From NCBI GenBank assembly GCA_963976695.1, contig CAXBMB010000014.1, positions 1 through 64,000 of the forward strand: DNA of 64,000 nt, in the 5' to 3' direction. Position numbers and translations under genes: made by a program. Shown piece after piece: positions 17,155 to 25,205 of the stretch; the stretch's first letter is position 1, and every line of letters starts with the position of its first letter. The stretch comes from CAXBMB01 sp963976695 (lineage in GTDB: Bacteria; Pseudomonadota; Alphaproteobacteria; Kiloniellales; DSM-21159). The notes under the pieces are model-generated. The model saw only the letters and a program-made list of their open reading frames with translations. It was not told the DNA's origin and did not search any database.

Positions 17155-18957
17155 ATGAGTGATTACCACGCCCCCCTGGAAGACATCCGCTTCGTCCTGA
17201 ACGAAATCGCCCGCCTGCCGGAAATCGCCACATTTCCGGGCCACGGAGAGGTCACCGACGACCTGACCAACCATATCCTCGACGAGGCGGACAAGTTGGC
17301 CAAGGAGGTCATCGCGCCGCTCAACCAAAAGGGGGACGTCCAGGGCGCGCGCTATGAAAACGGAGTTGTCCATACGGTCGACGGCTGGGCGCAGGCCTAT
17401 CAGGCCTATGTGCAGGGCGGCTGGAACGGCCTGCCTTTTTCCTCCGACTATGGCGGCATGGGCCTGCCCTGGGCCTTGGCCACCGCGGTGCAGGAAATAT
17501 GGAACTCCGCCAACTTCGCCTTTGCGCTCTGTCCGCTGCTGAACCAAGGCGCCACCGAGCTGCTGCAGGCCCACGGCAATGACGCGCAAAAGCAGGCCTT
17601 TTTGCACAAGATGATCAGCGGTGAATGGACCGGCACCATGAACCTGACCGAGCCGCAGGCCGGATCGGACGTCGGTGCGCTCAAGACCCGGGCGACCAAG
17701 GTCGCCGGAAGCGACCACTACCTGATCAAGGGCCAGAAGATCTTCATCACCTACGGCGAACACGACATGACGGACAACATTGTCCACATGGTGCTGGCGC
17801 GCACCCCCGGCGCACCGGCGGGCACCAAGGGAATATCGCTCTTCCTGGTGCCCAAGTTCCTGCTGAAGGCCGACGGCACGCCCGGCGCACGCAACGACGT
17901 GCGCTGCGTGTCCATCGAACACAAGCTGGGCATCCATGGGTCGCCGACCTGCGTCATGGCCTACGGCGACAACGATCGGGCGATCGGCTACCTGATTGGC
18001 GAAGAAAATCGTGGCATGTCCTACATGTTCACCATGATGAATAACGCCCGCCTTTCCGTTGGCCTGCAGGGGGTGGCCATTGCCGAGCGCGCCTACCAGC
18101 AGGCCAGCGGCTTTGCCCGAACGCGGGTCCAAAGCCCCGCCATGGGTGGCGCCGACAAGCAGGCGGCCGCGATCATCAAGCACCCGGACGTGCGCCGAAA
18201 CCTGATGACCATGCGCGCGCTGACCGAGGCGGGCCGCGCCATGGCCTATCTCAACGCCGCCGCCCTGGACATCGCCCAGCATCACCCCGATCCGGCCGAG
18301 CGCGACCGGACCAACCGGGATCTGGCTGACCTCTTGATTCCGATCACCAAAGCCTGGTGCACCGACATGGGCTGCGAGGTGGCTTCCCTCGGCGTGCAGA
18401 TCCACGGCGGCATGGGCTTTATCGAGGAAACCGGCGCCGCCCAGCATTACCGCGACGCCCGCATCGCCCCGATCTACGAAGGCACCAATGGCATCCAGGC
18501 CCTGGATCTGATCGGGCGCAAGATCATGCGCTACCAAGGCGAACCGGCCCGCGCCCTGGCCGACAGCCTGCGGACCACCGTTGGCGCGTTGGAAGAAGCC
18601 GGCGGACCAGAGCTGGAGGCCTTGGCCGACGCGCTCAGCGAATCCCTGGTCGCGGTCGAGCAGGCCACCGACTGGCTGATCGAAAGCTTCACCGCCAACC
18701 CGGTGGAAGCGGCGGCGGGGGCCACGCCCTATCTCAAGGCCATGGGCACGCTGGTCGGGGGCTGGTTGCTGGCCAAGGGGGCCCTGGCGGCCCAGCAACA
18801 GCTGGCCGCCGGGCAAGGCAACCCGGCCTTCCTCAAGGCAAAGATCATCACTGCGCGCTTTTACGCCGACAACATCCTGCCCCAGACGCAGGCCGCCGCC
18901 GCCGCCGCCATCCGTGGCTCCGGTGACGTTTTGGCGCTGGACGACGCACTGTTCTAA
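17155..18957 (+). CDS. Long-form acyl-CoA dehydrogenase (DmdC-like subfamily)
   Basis: A 600-residue FAD enzyme that introduces a 2,3-double bond into an acyl-CoA. It has an N-terminal extension (SDYHAPLEDIRFVLNEIARL), the FAD signature NLTEPQAGSDVGALKTRA, the catalytic glutamate Glu442 in IYEGTNGIQALDL and an extra C-terminal domain (about residues 480-595). This is the architecture of 3-methylmercaptopropionyl-CoA dehydrogenase (DmdC) and related fatty acyl-CoA dehydrogenases. Substrate cannot be read from sequence; general fatty-acid use is equally possible. It ends before a strong terminator hairpin. Confidence 0.92.
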   Translation: MSDYHAPLEDIRFVLNEIARLPEIATFPGHGEVTDDLTNHILDEADKLAKEVIAPLNQKGDVQGARYENGVVHTVDGWAQAYQAYVQGGWNGLPFSSDYGGMGLPWALATAVQEIWNSANFAFALCPLLNQGATELLQAHGNDAQKQAFLHKMISGEWTGTMNLTEPQAGSDVGALKTRATKVAGSDHYLIKGQKIFITYGEHDMTDNIVHMVLARTPGAPAGTKGISLFLVPKFLLKADGTPGARNDVRCVSIEHKLGIHGSPTCVMAYGDNDRAIGYLIGEENRGMSYMFTMMNNARLSVGLQGVAIAERAYQQASGFARTRVQSPAMGGADKQAAAIIKHPDVRRNLMTMRALTEAGRAMAYLNAAALDIAQHHPDPAERDRTNRDLADLLIPITKAWCTDMGCEVASLGVQIHGGMGFIEETGAAQHYRDARIAPIYEGTNGIQALDLIGRKIMRYQGEPARALADSLRTTVGALEEAGGPELEALADALSESLVAVEQATDWLIESFTANPVEAAAGATPYLKAMGTLVGGWLLAKGALAAQQQLAAGQGNPAFLKAKIITARFYADNILPQTQAAAAAAIRGSGDVLALDDALF

Positions 18958-18995
18958 CCGGCAATCCGAGGCCGGGTAACGACAGAGAATCAAAA

Positions 18996-19035
18996 AAAGC
19001 CCCCCAAGCGAAGGGCGCTTCGCTTGGGGGGCTTT
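18996..19035. terminator. Strong bidirectional intrinsic terminator
   Basis: A perfect 18-base stem (AAAGCCCCCCAAGCGAAG with its complement) encloses a four-base loop GGCG. The minus side has a flanking T-run (seven A on the plus strand). It separates the acyl-CoA dehydrogenase from the minus-strand phage-like cluster and can stop transcription from both sides. Confidence 0.85.
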
Positions 19036-19108
19036 AAAGTCGGGTCGCGGCGTGACCGGACCGCCGTTACGGCCCGCCTTTGCGAAAAAACCGGGCGGAG
19101 CCGGGTGC

Positions 19109-19366
19109 TTAAACCACCGCGGCGCAGCGCCCGGTCAGGAAGATTTGATAGGCCTCGATCAGGTTGGCGCGCCAGTCCTGCGGACTTTGCCGCTGGCGCA
19201 GTTCCAGCAACGGCAGCAGCTGGCGATAGTCCCGACAACGGGCCGCCAACTCCGTGCCGGTGACGTCGTCGATTTGGCGGCTGATCTGGGCGCAGGCGGC
19301 CAGCAGTCCCAGCACCAGCAAGACTGAAAGCCGCAGCGGTCGTGCCGCCCGGGCCGCGCTATTCAT
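19109..19366 (-). CDS. Small phage-associated lipoprotein
   Basis: An 85-residue protein with a basic start, a hydrophobic stretch and a lipobox ending LLAAC (Cys25 as the lipidated residue). About 60 mostly helical residues follow. It is the last gene of the phage block and overlaps the preceding holin-like gene by eight bases. Position after a holin-like protein suggests an outer-membrane spanin-like or host-surface role, but there is no direct family match that I recognise. Confidence 0.65.
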   Translation of the reverse strand: MNSAARAARPLRLSVLLVLGLLAACAQISRQIDDVTGTELAARCRDYRQLLPLLELRQRQSPQDWRANLIEAYQIFLTGRCAAVV

Positions 19367-19523
19367 TGGCCTTCCTTCCCGTCAGTCGCGCCAGCAGGTT
19401 CTTTGCTCGACCAAGGATCTTGTCGTCCTGCTGGGTCGGGGTGAGCGCGGCCAACAAAGCCAGGCCGGTGGCGATCCACCAGCCTGCTTCCAACACGGAG
19501 TCCAGCGAAATCAGTGCTTGCAT
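19359..19523 (-). CDS. Small single-TM holin-like protein
   Basis: A 54-residue protein with one hydrophobic helix (about residues 12-30) followed by a polar motif TPTQQDDKILGRAKNL and a basic C-terminus. Similar short proteins with a TPTP-type motif are common near the ends of alphaproteobacterial phage clusters. The start is the ATG at 19523 with an AGGGAAAGG box; the frame upstream is not convincing. The lysis role is inferred from size, topology and position. Confidence 0.6.
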   Translation of the reverse strand: MQALISLDSVLEAGWWIATGLALLAALTPTQQDDKILGRAKNLLARLTGRKANE

Positions 19524-19597
19524 GACAAACCTTTCCCTAAGGTGAATTGTTGATATCAACTCTGGTGAGCAGGTGTGGCGGGCGCGGCAGAGACCGA

Positions 19598-19912
19598 TCA
19601 CCCGCGGCCCGGCGCGGGCGACAAGGCAACTTGATCCAATTTCTTTTCAATGCGCAGCAGGTGGTCGGTCAGGCGGATCTCCAGATCCTTCATGGCGCTG
19701 AGCGAGGCATAGGACTGCGCCACCTCGAGCTTGAAGGCCGCCAGGTCGGCGCGGCGGCGTTCATCGGCCTGATAGCCGTGTCGCCGGTCGCGCTCCACCT
19801 GCCGTTCCCAGTCGTTGCGCAGGCGCCAGATCAGCCAGAACAGTCCGGCCAGCGTTGGCAGCTCGACCACGGTAATCCACCAGATCAAGGTCATTTCTTC
19901 CACCTGCGGCAT
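19598..19912 (-). CDS. Membrane-anchored coiled-coil phage protein
   Basis: A 104-residue protein with one N-terminal hydrophobic helix (residues 8-28) followed by a long charged coiled coil (about residues 30-95). The acidic N-terminus and basic residues after the helix predict a cytoplasmic coiled coil, which argues against a classical inner spanin. The ATG at 19912 has AGGGAG 7 bases upstream. It lies between the adhesion genes and the holin-like gene. Function unknown. Confidence 0.65.
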   Translation of the reverse strand: MPQVEEMTLIWWITVVELPTLAGLFWLIWRLRNDWERQVERDRRHGYQADERRRADLAAFKLEVAQSYASLSAMKDLEIRLTDHLLRIEKKLDQVALSPAPGRG

Positions 19913-20062
19913 GGTTCATCTCCCTTGTGACCGCTCGGTTGCCCGGCGCGATGAACCGGGTCGATGCGGCGCGCAACCGCGTGCCGGGGTTCGATCCGGC
20001 CCTGGCCTGTGATCGACTGAGAAAGCAGCGCTTGGCGTTTCGTTTCCGTCGTGACTCCGCCG

Positions 20063-21871
20063 CTAGAGGTTCTCCAGATTTGATCCGTAGCCGGCCAGCC
20101 AGCCGGCCGGCGGCGCGTAGAAGAAAGGCGACGCGCCAAAATTAAAGGTGACCCTTGTGCCGAGCTTGAACAGCGACGCGGCGGCGCGGATCTCGCTGTC
20201 CGGATCGGCGGCCCAGCTAAAGGTCGGGTTGAGCCCGGCGGGCGGGTCGCCGCTGGCCAGCCACACGCCGTTCACCCCGATCCAGGCCTGGCGGGCCGCC
20301 GGGTCCAGCGCCACCATCACCACGTCGCCGACCGCCAGCGCGGCGGTCAGCGGCGATAGAACCCCGTCGACATAGCTTTTACCGGCGTCGGTGAAGCCCC
20401 AGTCCAGGTTGTTCTGGTAACCCAGGGCGTAGAGCGTGAGCTTGGAGCTACGGGCCGCGCGGGCAAAACCCACCTGCAAGCGCTGCCCGGCCGTGCCCGC
20501 GCCCAGCGCTTCGACCAGCAGCTCGAAATAGCTTTTCGCCGTGGCGATGGTCAGATCGGGCGCGGCGGTATAGGCGCGGGGCCAGGCGTGGCCCGACAGG
20601 ATCAAGTCGCAGCGCGCCCCAAGATTGCCGCTCCCGCCAACAAAATTCAGCGGCCCCGTCGCCGTGTAGTCTTTATGCAGCCTGGCGAAGACCGGCGGGG
20701 CGAGGGCGGCGCCACTTAGGGCGATGCTCAGCGGCGAAACTGTTCCGCTGGCGCTGTGCGTCACGGTCAGGCTGCCCGCCTGATCGCTGGCCTGGATTGT
20801 CGGGGTGAAGCGGACGGCAAAGGCCTGGCTTTGGCCCGGCGCCAGGGTAAAGCCGCCGTCGCCAACCAGGCCAAAGGCCCCGCCGGCCACGGCGACCGAC
20901 CCGCTTTCGCTTTTCAGGTTCTCCGCGGCGGCGCGCAAGCTGACCGACAGATCGGCGGTCTGGCCGATCAGCAGCGGTTCCGCCGGGGTAAAGTCCACGG
21001 CGCCGGTTCTGTCCAAGGCCAGCGTGCTGGCGACCAGTTCGCCTTCGCCGCTGCCGGGCCGGGCCGGCAGTTCGAGGATCTGCAGCGACCCGCTCCAGTG
21101 CTCCTTGAACAGGTTCCTTACCACCACCCCCTGGCTCAGCAGGCCATAGATCCAATCGCCGCTGTAAAGCCCGCCGGCCAGGGGACTGCTTTCCAAGCAA
21201 AGCACCGGCAGGGACAGCCCGTTGCCGCCGCCCAGGTCGGCAAAGATCTGATCGATGTCGGCCTGGTCGATCACCGCAAAGGGCACGGTCCATTGCCGGC
21301 GGGGCACGCGCCGCGCCACCGCAACGCCGAGCTCCTGCGCGGGGGTCACCTGCGACGCATCCTGCCAGCCGCGCTGGCCGCCGCTGGCCGCGTCATAGCG
21401 CGGCCGCGCCAGCTCCCCGGCGATGGCCAAGCCCAGTTCCAGATAATCGCGGGTCGGGTCGCACAGGCCGACCCTGAGATAACGCGCGCTGATGCCGTCC
21501 GGCAGGGCCATGATCAGGCTGGCGCGGCGCGAGTCCGGCGTTGCCCCGGCCTGCCACAGCGTGGCGGCGAACGTCGGGTCATTGCTCACCGCCAGCTCGA
21601 CCCAGCCGGCCGGGGTCAGATTGAGCCCCAGCAGCGCCACCAAATCCACTGGCTTGGCCGCGCCGAAGTCGAAGACCAATATCTGAAGCAGGCCGAGGTT
21701 TTCCCCCCGATAACGCCGGGTCGGCCGAAAGTCGGTCACCGGGCCAAGCTCGCCGTCCGGGTCGCCCTGGGCGTAGAGGTTGCGCGCGAAGTCGACAAAG
21801 CAGCTTGCCCCGCCCTCCAGCGTCGCCTCGGCCGCCAAGCAGTGGTTCTGGTACAGAAAGCCAAGGGTCAT
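20063..21871 (-). CDS. Phage tail adhesion protein with choice-of-anchor-D-like and SPRY-like domains
   Basis: A 602-residue protein. Residues 1-245 are beta-rich and tail-like (FLYQNHCLAAEATLEGG start). Residues about 300-395 form an Ig-like module with LAPGQSQAFAVRFTP and SGTVSPLSIALSG, typical of choice-of-anchor-D/ASH domains. Residues about 400-595 read as a SPRY/B30.2 fold, with DVVMVALDPAARQAWIGVNG and VTFNFGASPFFYAPPAGW. Such a combination points to host or surface binding. It is the last large gene of the tail module and overlaps the next upstream gene by four bases. Domain assignments are by pattern recognition. Confidence 0.75.
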   Translation of the reverse strand: MTLGFLYQNHCLAAEATLEGGASCFVDFARNLYAQGDPDGELGPVTDFRPTRRYRGENLGLLQILVFDFGAAKPVDLVALLGLNLTPAGWVELAVSNDPTFAATLWQAGATPDSRRASLIMALPDGISARYLRVGLCDPTRDYLELGLAIAGELARPRYDAASGGQRGWQDASQVTPAQELGVAVARRVPRRQWTVPFAVIDQADIDQIFADLGGGNGLSLPVLCLESSPLAGGLYSGDWIYGLLSQGVVVRNLFKEHWSGSLQILELPARPGSGEGELVASTLALDRTGAVDFTPAEPLLIGQTADLSVSLRAAAENLKSESGSVAVAGGAFGLVGDGGFTLAPGQSQAFAVRFTPTIQASDQAGSLTVTHSASGTVSPLSIALSGAALAPPVFARLHKDYTATGPLNFVGGSGNLGARCDLILSGHAWPRAYTAAPDLTIATAKSYFELLVEALGAGTAGQRLQVGFARAARSSKLTLYALGYQNNLDWGFTDAGKSYVDGVLSPLTAALAVGDVVMVALDPAARQAWIGVNGVWLASGDPPAGLNPTFSWAADPDSEIRAAASLFKLGTRVTFNFGASPFFYAPPAGWLAGYGSNLENL

Positions 21872-22269
21872 CGCGTCACCGCCTCCACGCCGGTCTGCCA
21901 GACTTGCGCCGGGGTTAGCGGCGCGCGCAGCTCAACCCCCAAATGCGCCACCTGCGCCGCCAGCGCCGCCACATCCCATAGACCGGCGCGCAGGCGCAGA
22001 TTGGCGAACCAGCCGTCTTCCAGCCGCGCCGGGGTCAGTTGATTGCCGGCGGCGTCATAGCTGGCCGGACTGGTCACCACCACCACGCCCGGGCTCAGCG
22101 CATGATCCGGGCCATCCCTGTTCCAGGCGCCGTCACTGTCCAGCAAGGCGACGTCGGCGGCGTCCGCCAGCAAGGTCGCGGCCTCCTTCGCCCGGGCCTC
22201 ATCCTCGGCCAGGCTGGCCCCGTCGGTATGGGATTTTATGTAGAGCGAGATCGTGGCGCTGTGGGTCAT
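21868..22269 (-). CDS. Conserved-looking phage tail-module protein of unknown function
   Basis: A 133-residue acidic protein without membrane segments or motifs I recognise. It overlaps both neighbours by four bases (start with the fibre gene, stop with the SPRY protein), which shows that it belongs to the same translationally coupled tail operon. The position between two adhesion proteins suggests a tail-tip or fibre-assembly role, an inference only. Confidence 0.7.
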   Translation of the reverse strand: MTHSATISLYIKSHTDGASLAEDEARAKEAATLLADAADVALLDSDGAWNRDGPDHALSPGVVVVTSPASYDAAGNQLTPARLEDGWFANLRLRAGLWDVAALAAQVAHLGVELRAPLTPAQVWQTGVEAVTR

Positions 22270-23663
22270 GCGGTCAAGGCCTGTAACATTTCATTTGAGA
22301 CGCCAAAGGGGATGTAGACAAGTCGCGAGATGAAGCCGTCCAGCGGCCAGGATGGCCCGCGTCGCCCGACAGAAAGCGTGGTGATATTTGTCGCGGTTAC
22401 CGGGCCCGGATTGGCGCCGGTCAGGACCGCGCCGCCATCGATGCAAGCGGCGAAATCACCCGCCTTGACCCGGAGCGCGACGCTGAACGGCCGCCCGGCG
22501 ACGAAAGGCAATGAAAAAATCGCCAGCGGCGCGCCATTGCTCCATGACTCGGCGACAAGCGTGGCGCCCTTGGCGTAAATCTCCAGGTAGCGATTTTGAA
22601 AAGCAGCCGTCCCGTCGTTGACGCAAACCAACACGCGATAAGCAGTGGACTGAACGTCGAGCCGGCCGGTGACGACCAGCGTTCCCTCCACCGGGTTAAA
22701 ATCGAAAGCGCTGAGCGGCAGGGAGGTCACGTCGGCGGCCCGGGCCGCCGCCGCGCCGGCAGTCGGGATGTAGGGGCTGGGATAGTCGCCCGCTTCGCAC
22801 TGCCCGCCCCACAGATAAAGCCCGCTGACCCCGTCGCCGGCATAGTCGAGCACGCCGGCCGACCATAGCCGAAACCGGACCTCGGCAAAGGCCGTGGCCG
22901 TGGCGTCGGCGGTCAACCGGATTCGGTAAACCCCGGCAATTGGCGTCGCCTCGATCGACCCGACGTCGTTGGTCCCGGCGGTGACCTGGCTGGCCGTGAC
23001 GGCGGTTAGGTCAAAGCGCCAGGCAACGTCGGCGCCAAAGGCGCTGGCGGCCAGCATAATGTCGATCTGATCGCGCTCGCCGGCGGCGACGTAACGGCTC
23101 ACCGTGTAGGTCACGCCGCCGGTAAAGGCGACGTTCTGATGGATCCGATGCGTTTCCGCCACGGCGGACTCGACCAGCTTTTGCATCGTCGCGCCGTCGG
23201 GCGCGGCTTGGCTTGCGGCGGCGACGGTCGCGCCGAGCGCGATCCAATCGGCTTGGCTGATGTCTTGCGACCAGGTGAACAGGTTGGTGGCGGCCGACCA
23301 AAAGCTGCCGCCCAACTGCTCGAACAGGCCAAACCAGCTGACGTCGCCGATCGGCCGCAGCCGCAGCGGCTGGCCGTCGCGGGTGAAAATCCGCAAGGGC
23401 TGCGCCGCCGTGGCCACGCCGACGAAGGCGCCGGTGACCTTGACTCGACCCGCGCCGGTCATCCGCAAGGTTAAGGCCCGCAAGCGGCCCGGCGTGATCT
23501 CCTGCGCCGCCGGCTGGTTTTCATCGGCCAGCAGGTTTTCCGGGCTCCAACTGCGCGCCAGCGCATCGTCGGCGGCAAAGCGCAGCAGGCCGTCGGCGGC
23601 CCAATAGGCCTTGCCGGACAAGCGGCCAAAGCTGATCATTTCTGACAGGGTCTTGCTGTCCAT
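22266..23663 (-). CDS. Phage spike/fibre protein with lectin-like C-terminus
   Basis: A 465-residue beta-rich protein. Residues about 120-300 contain the repeated phage spike-fibre pattern, with NLFTWSQDISQADWIALG, DGATMQKLVESA and a YLWGGQCEAGDYPSPYIPT motif. Residues about 310-460 look like a concanavalin/LamG-type jelly roll (EGTLVVTGRLD, PFSVALRVKAGDFAACIDG). This is the expected receptor-binding protein of the particle. It sits 12 bases from the hub gene and overlaps the next gene by four bases. Confidence 0.8.
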   Translation of the reverse strand: MDSKTLSEMISFGRLSGKAYWAADGLLRFAADDALARSWSPENLLADENQPAAQEITPGRLRALTLRMTGAGRVKVTGAFVGVATAAQPLRIFTRDGQPLRLRPIGDVSWFGLFEQLGGSFWSAATNLFTWSQDISQADWIALGATVAAASQAAPDGATMQKLVESAVAETHRIHQNVAFTGGVTYTVSRYVAAGERDQIDIMLAASAFGADVAWRFDLTAVTASQVTAGTNDVGSIEATPIAGVYRIRLTADATATAFAEVRFRLWSAGVLDYAGDGVSGLYLWGGQCEAGDYPSPYIPTAGAAAARAADVTSLPLSAFDFNPVEGTLVVTGRLDVQSTAYRVLVCVNDGTAAFQNRYLEIYAKGATLVAESWSNGAPLAIFSLPFVAGRPFSVALRVKAGDFAACIDGGAVLTGANPGPVTATNITTLSVGRRGPSWPLDGFISRLVYIPFGVSNEMLQALTA

Positions 23664-23675
23664 CGCCGCGTCGTC

Positions 23676-25205
23676 CTATCCATAAAGCCGCAGGGTGGCC
23701 CGGCCCGCGCCGCTGTCGGCATCGATCCGCAGAACCAGGAAGGCCCGGCCGCGTGGGAAAAACCGTTCATGGCTCAGCCAAACCTGCTGACCCGGCTCCA
23801 GCGCCGCCGGGTCCAGTTCAACCTCCAGGGTGAGATCCAGGCGCGGCGCGCCGAACAGCGCGGCCAACTCCAACGCCAAGGCGGCGGCGGCGGCCTGGCC
23901 GATCAACCCGGTTTCCAGGCTCAGCGTGTCGGCCCCCGGCCAGGCGACGCGGTTGCCGGTGATCACCGTTTGATAGCGGTGGCGCGAGGCCAGAAAATCC
24001 AACCGCGCCGGGTCCGCGCCGGCCGCCAGGCTGTCGGTCTGGATCAGGTTGTTGCGGTCGTGGGACACCTTGAGGGTCTGGGCCGGCACCAGCAGTTGGT
24101 CCCATTGGAAAGACCCCTCCAGAATGTCGGTTTCCGTCAACGCCAGCGCGCAATCGGCCGGCGATTGGGCCGTCGGCGCGCGCAGCCGGGCGACGGTCAA
24201 CCGGCCCGCCCCGGTCACCAGGCGGTACAGCCCGCCCGCCGCCAAGATCTGGTCCAGCGCCGCAAGCGCCGCGCCGCCGTTGGGCAGAAAAAGTCCGGTT
24301 TCCATCCCATCGCTGGCCGCTTCCAGCGCGGCAAAAGCAGCACCGTCCAAACTGGCGTCCAGCCCGGCCAGCGCCGCCAGGATCCGCGCCAAGGCCACCG
24401 GGTTGCTGGATCCGCCGACCGCCGCCTCAGCCCGGATGTCGGCGGTCACCTCCGCCTCGCCGTTCCCGTCGCCGGCGGGTCCGGCCAGCTTTACCAGCCC
24501 GCGGCTGCTGTCGTAGAGCGCCTGGCCGTTGGGCGGATCGTCGTTTTCCAGGTCCTGACTGTCGCCGGCCAGGACGATGGGCACACCGCCGGTCCAAAGT
24601 TTTTCCACCGTCACCGTCAGGCCCAGCGGGGAAAAGGCCGGATCGGCCAACTGGTACAGGCCGCGCGACCGGTCCACCGCCACGGCCGGGACATTGAAAC
24701 AGCGGCCGAGCGCCAAGGGCTTGAGTTGTCCCATTAAGTCACTCGAGCCTTCGTACGGGCCGCCGTCGCCGCGATAGCTTTCGCTCTGGATTTCCCGCAT
24801 CAAGCGGCCCAGCCGGTCGGTGGCCGACAGGGTGATGGTGGTTTGACTGCTTTCGTGGCGGGTGACCACGCCGGAAAAAACCAGCCGGCGCGTCTGCAAC
24901 GGCTGGTCGGCCGCGCCGGTGAAGATCTCCAGCGGCCAGCCCTCGAAGGCGCAGTCCCGCAGCGCCCGGTCAAAGGTTCCGTCGTTGTGCCAACTCACCT
25001 GCACCGTGCCGGGCGCCGGGGTCGCCAGCGGCGTGCCCCACAGGCCGATCTCGCGGACCAGCGCTGGCGCGGCGGCCATCACCCCCAGATAGACCTCCGC
25101 CGGATCCCAGGGATCGGCGAAATCGGCGGTGCCCACCCGCAGAAACTTCAAGGCCGCGGCGGGGCGGTCAAAACACTGGATGCGCACCAAAACATGATCC
25201 GGCAC
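23676..25205 (-). CDS. Phage tail hub/baseplate-like protein
   Basis: A 509-residue protein directly after the tape-measure gene, where siphophages encode the distal tail or hub. The N-terminal part (WDPAEVYLGVMAAAPALVREIGLW, RRLVFSGVVTRHESS) and the middle section read like beta-rich tail hub proteins. The C-terminal part (LDLTLEVELDPAALEPGQQVWLS) resembles the closing domain of gp27-like hubs. The start overlaps the tape-measure stop by one base. Assignment is by position plus general character. Confidence 0.7.
   Translation of the reverse strand: MPDHVLVRIQCFDRPAAALKFLRVGTADFADPWDPAEVYLGVMAAAPALVREIGLWGTPLATPAPGTVQVSWHNDGTFDRALRDCAFEGWPLEIFTGAADQPLQTRRLVFSGVVTRHESSQTTITLSATDRLGRLMREIQSESYRGDGGPYEGSSDLMGQLKPLALGRCFNVPAVAVDRSRGLYQLADPAFSPLGLTVTVEKLWTGGVPIVLAGDSQDLENDDPPNGQALYDSSRGLVKLAGPAGDGNGEAEVTADIRAEAAVGGSSNPVALARILAALAGLDASLDGAAFAALEAASDGMETGLFLPNGGAALAALDQILAAGGLYRLVTGAGRLTVARLRAPTAQSPADCALALTETDILEGSFQWDQLLVPAQTLKVSHDRNNLIQTDSLAAGADPARLDFLASRHRYQTVITGNRVAWPGADTLSLETGLIGQAAAAALALELAALFGAPRLDLTLEVELDPAALEPGQQVWLSHERFFPRGRAFLVLRIDADSGAGRATLRLYG

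Noticed and set aside
16876..18993. A 705-codon open frame on the minus strand
   Set aside because: It is the antisense shadow of the acyl-CoA dehydrogenase gene in GC-rich DNA. The plus-strand protein has all catalytic motifs and the minus-strand product resembles nothing.
19109..19912. A classical spanin pair among the three small genes at the left end of the phage block
   Set aside because: The coiled-coil protein is predicted to have its C-terminus in the cytoplasm and the lipoprotein is not Pro-rich or embedded in another frame, so a spanin call is not supported.
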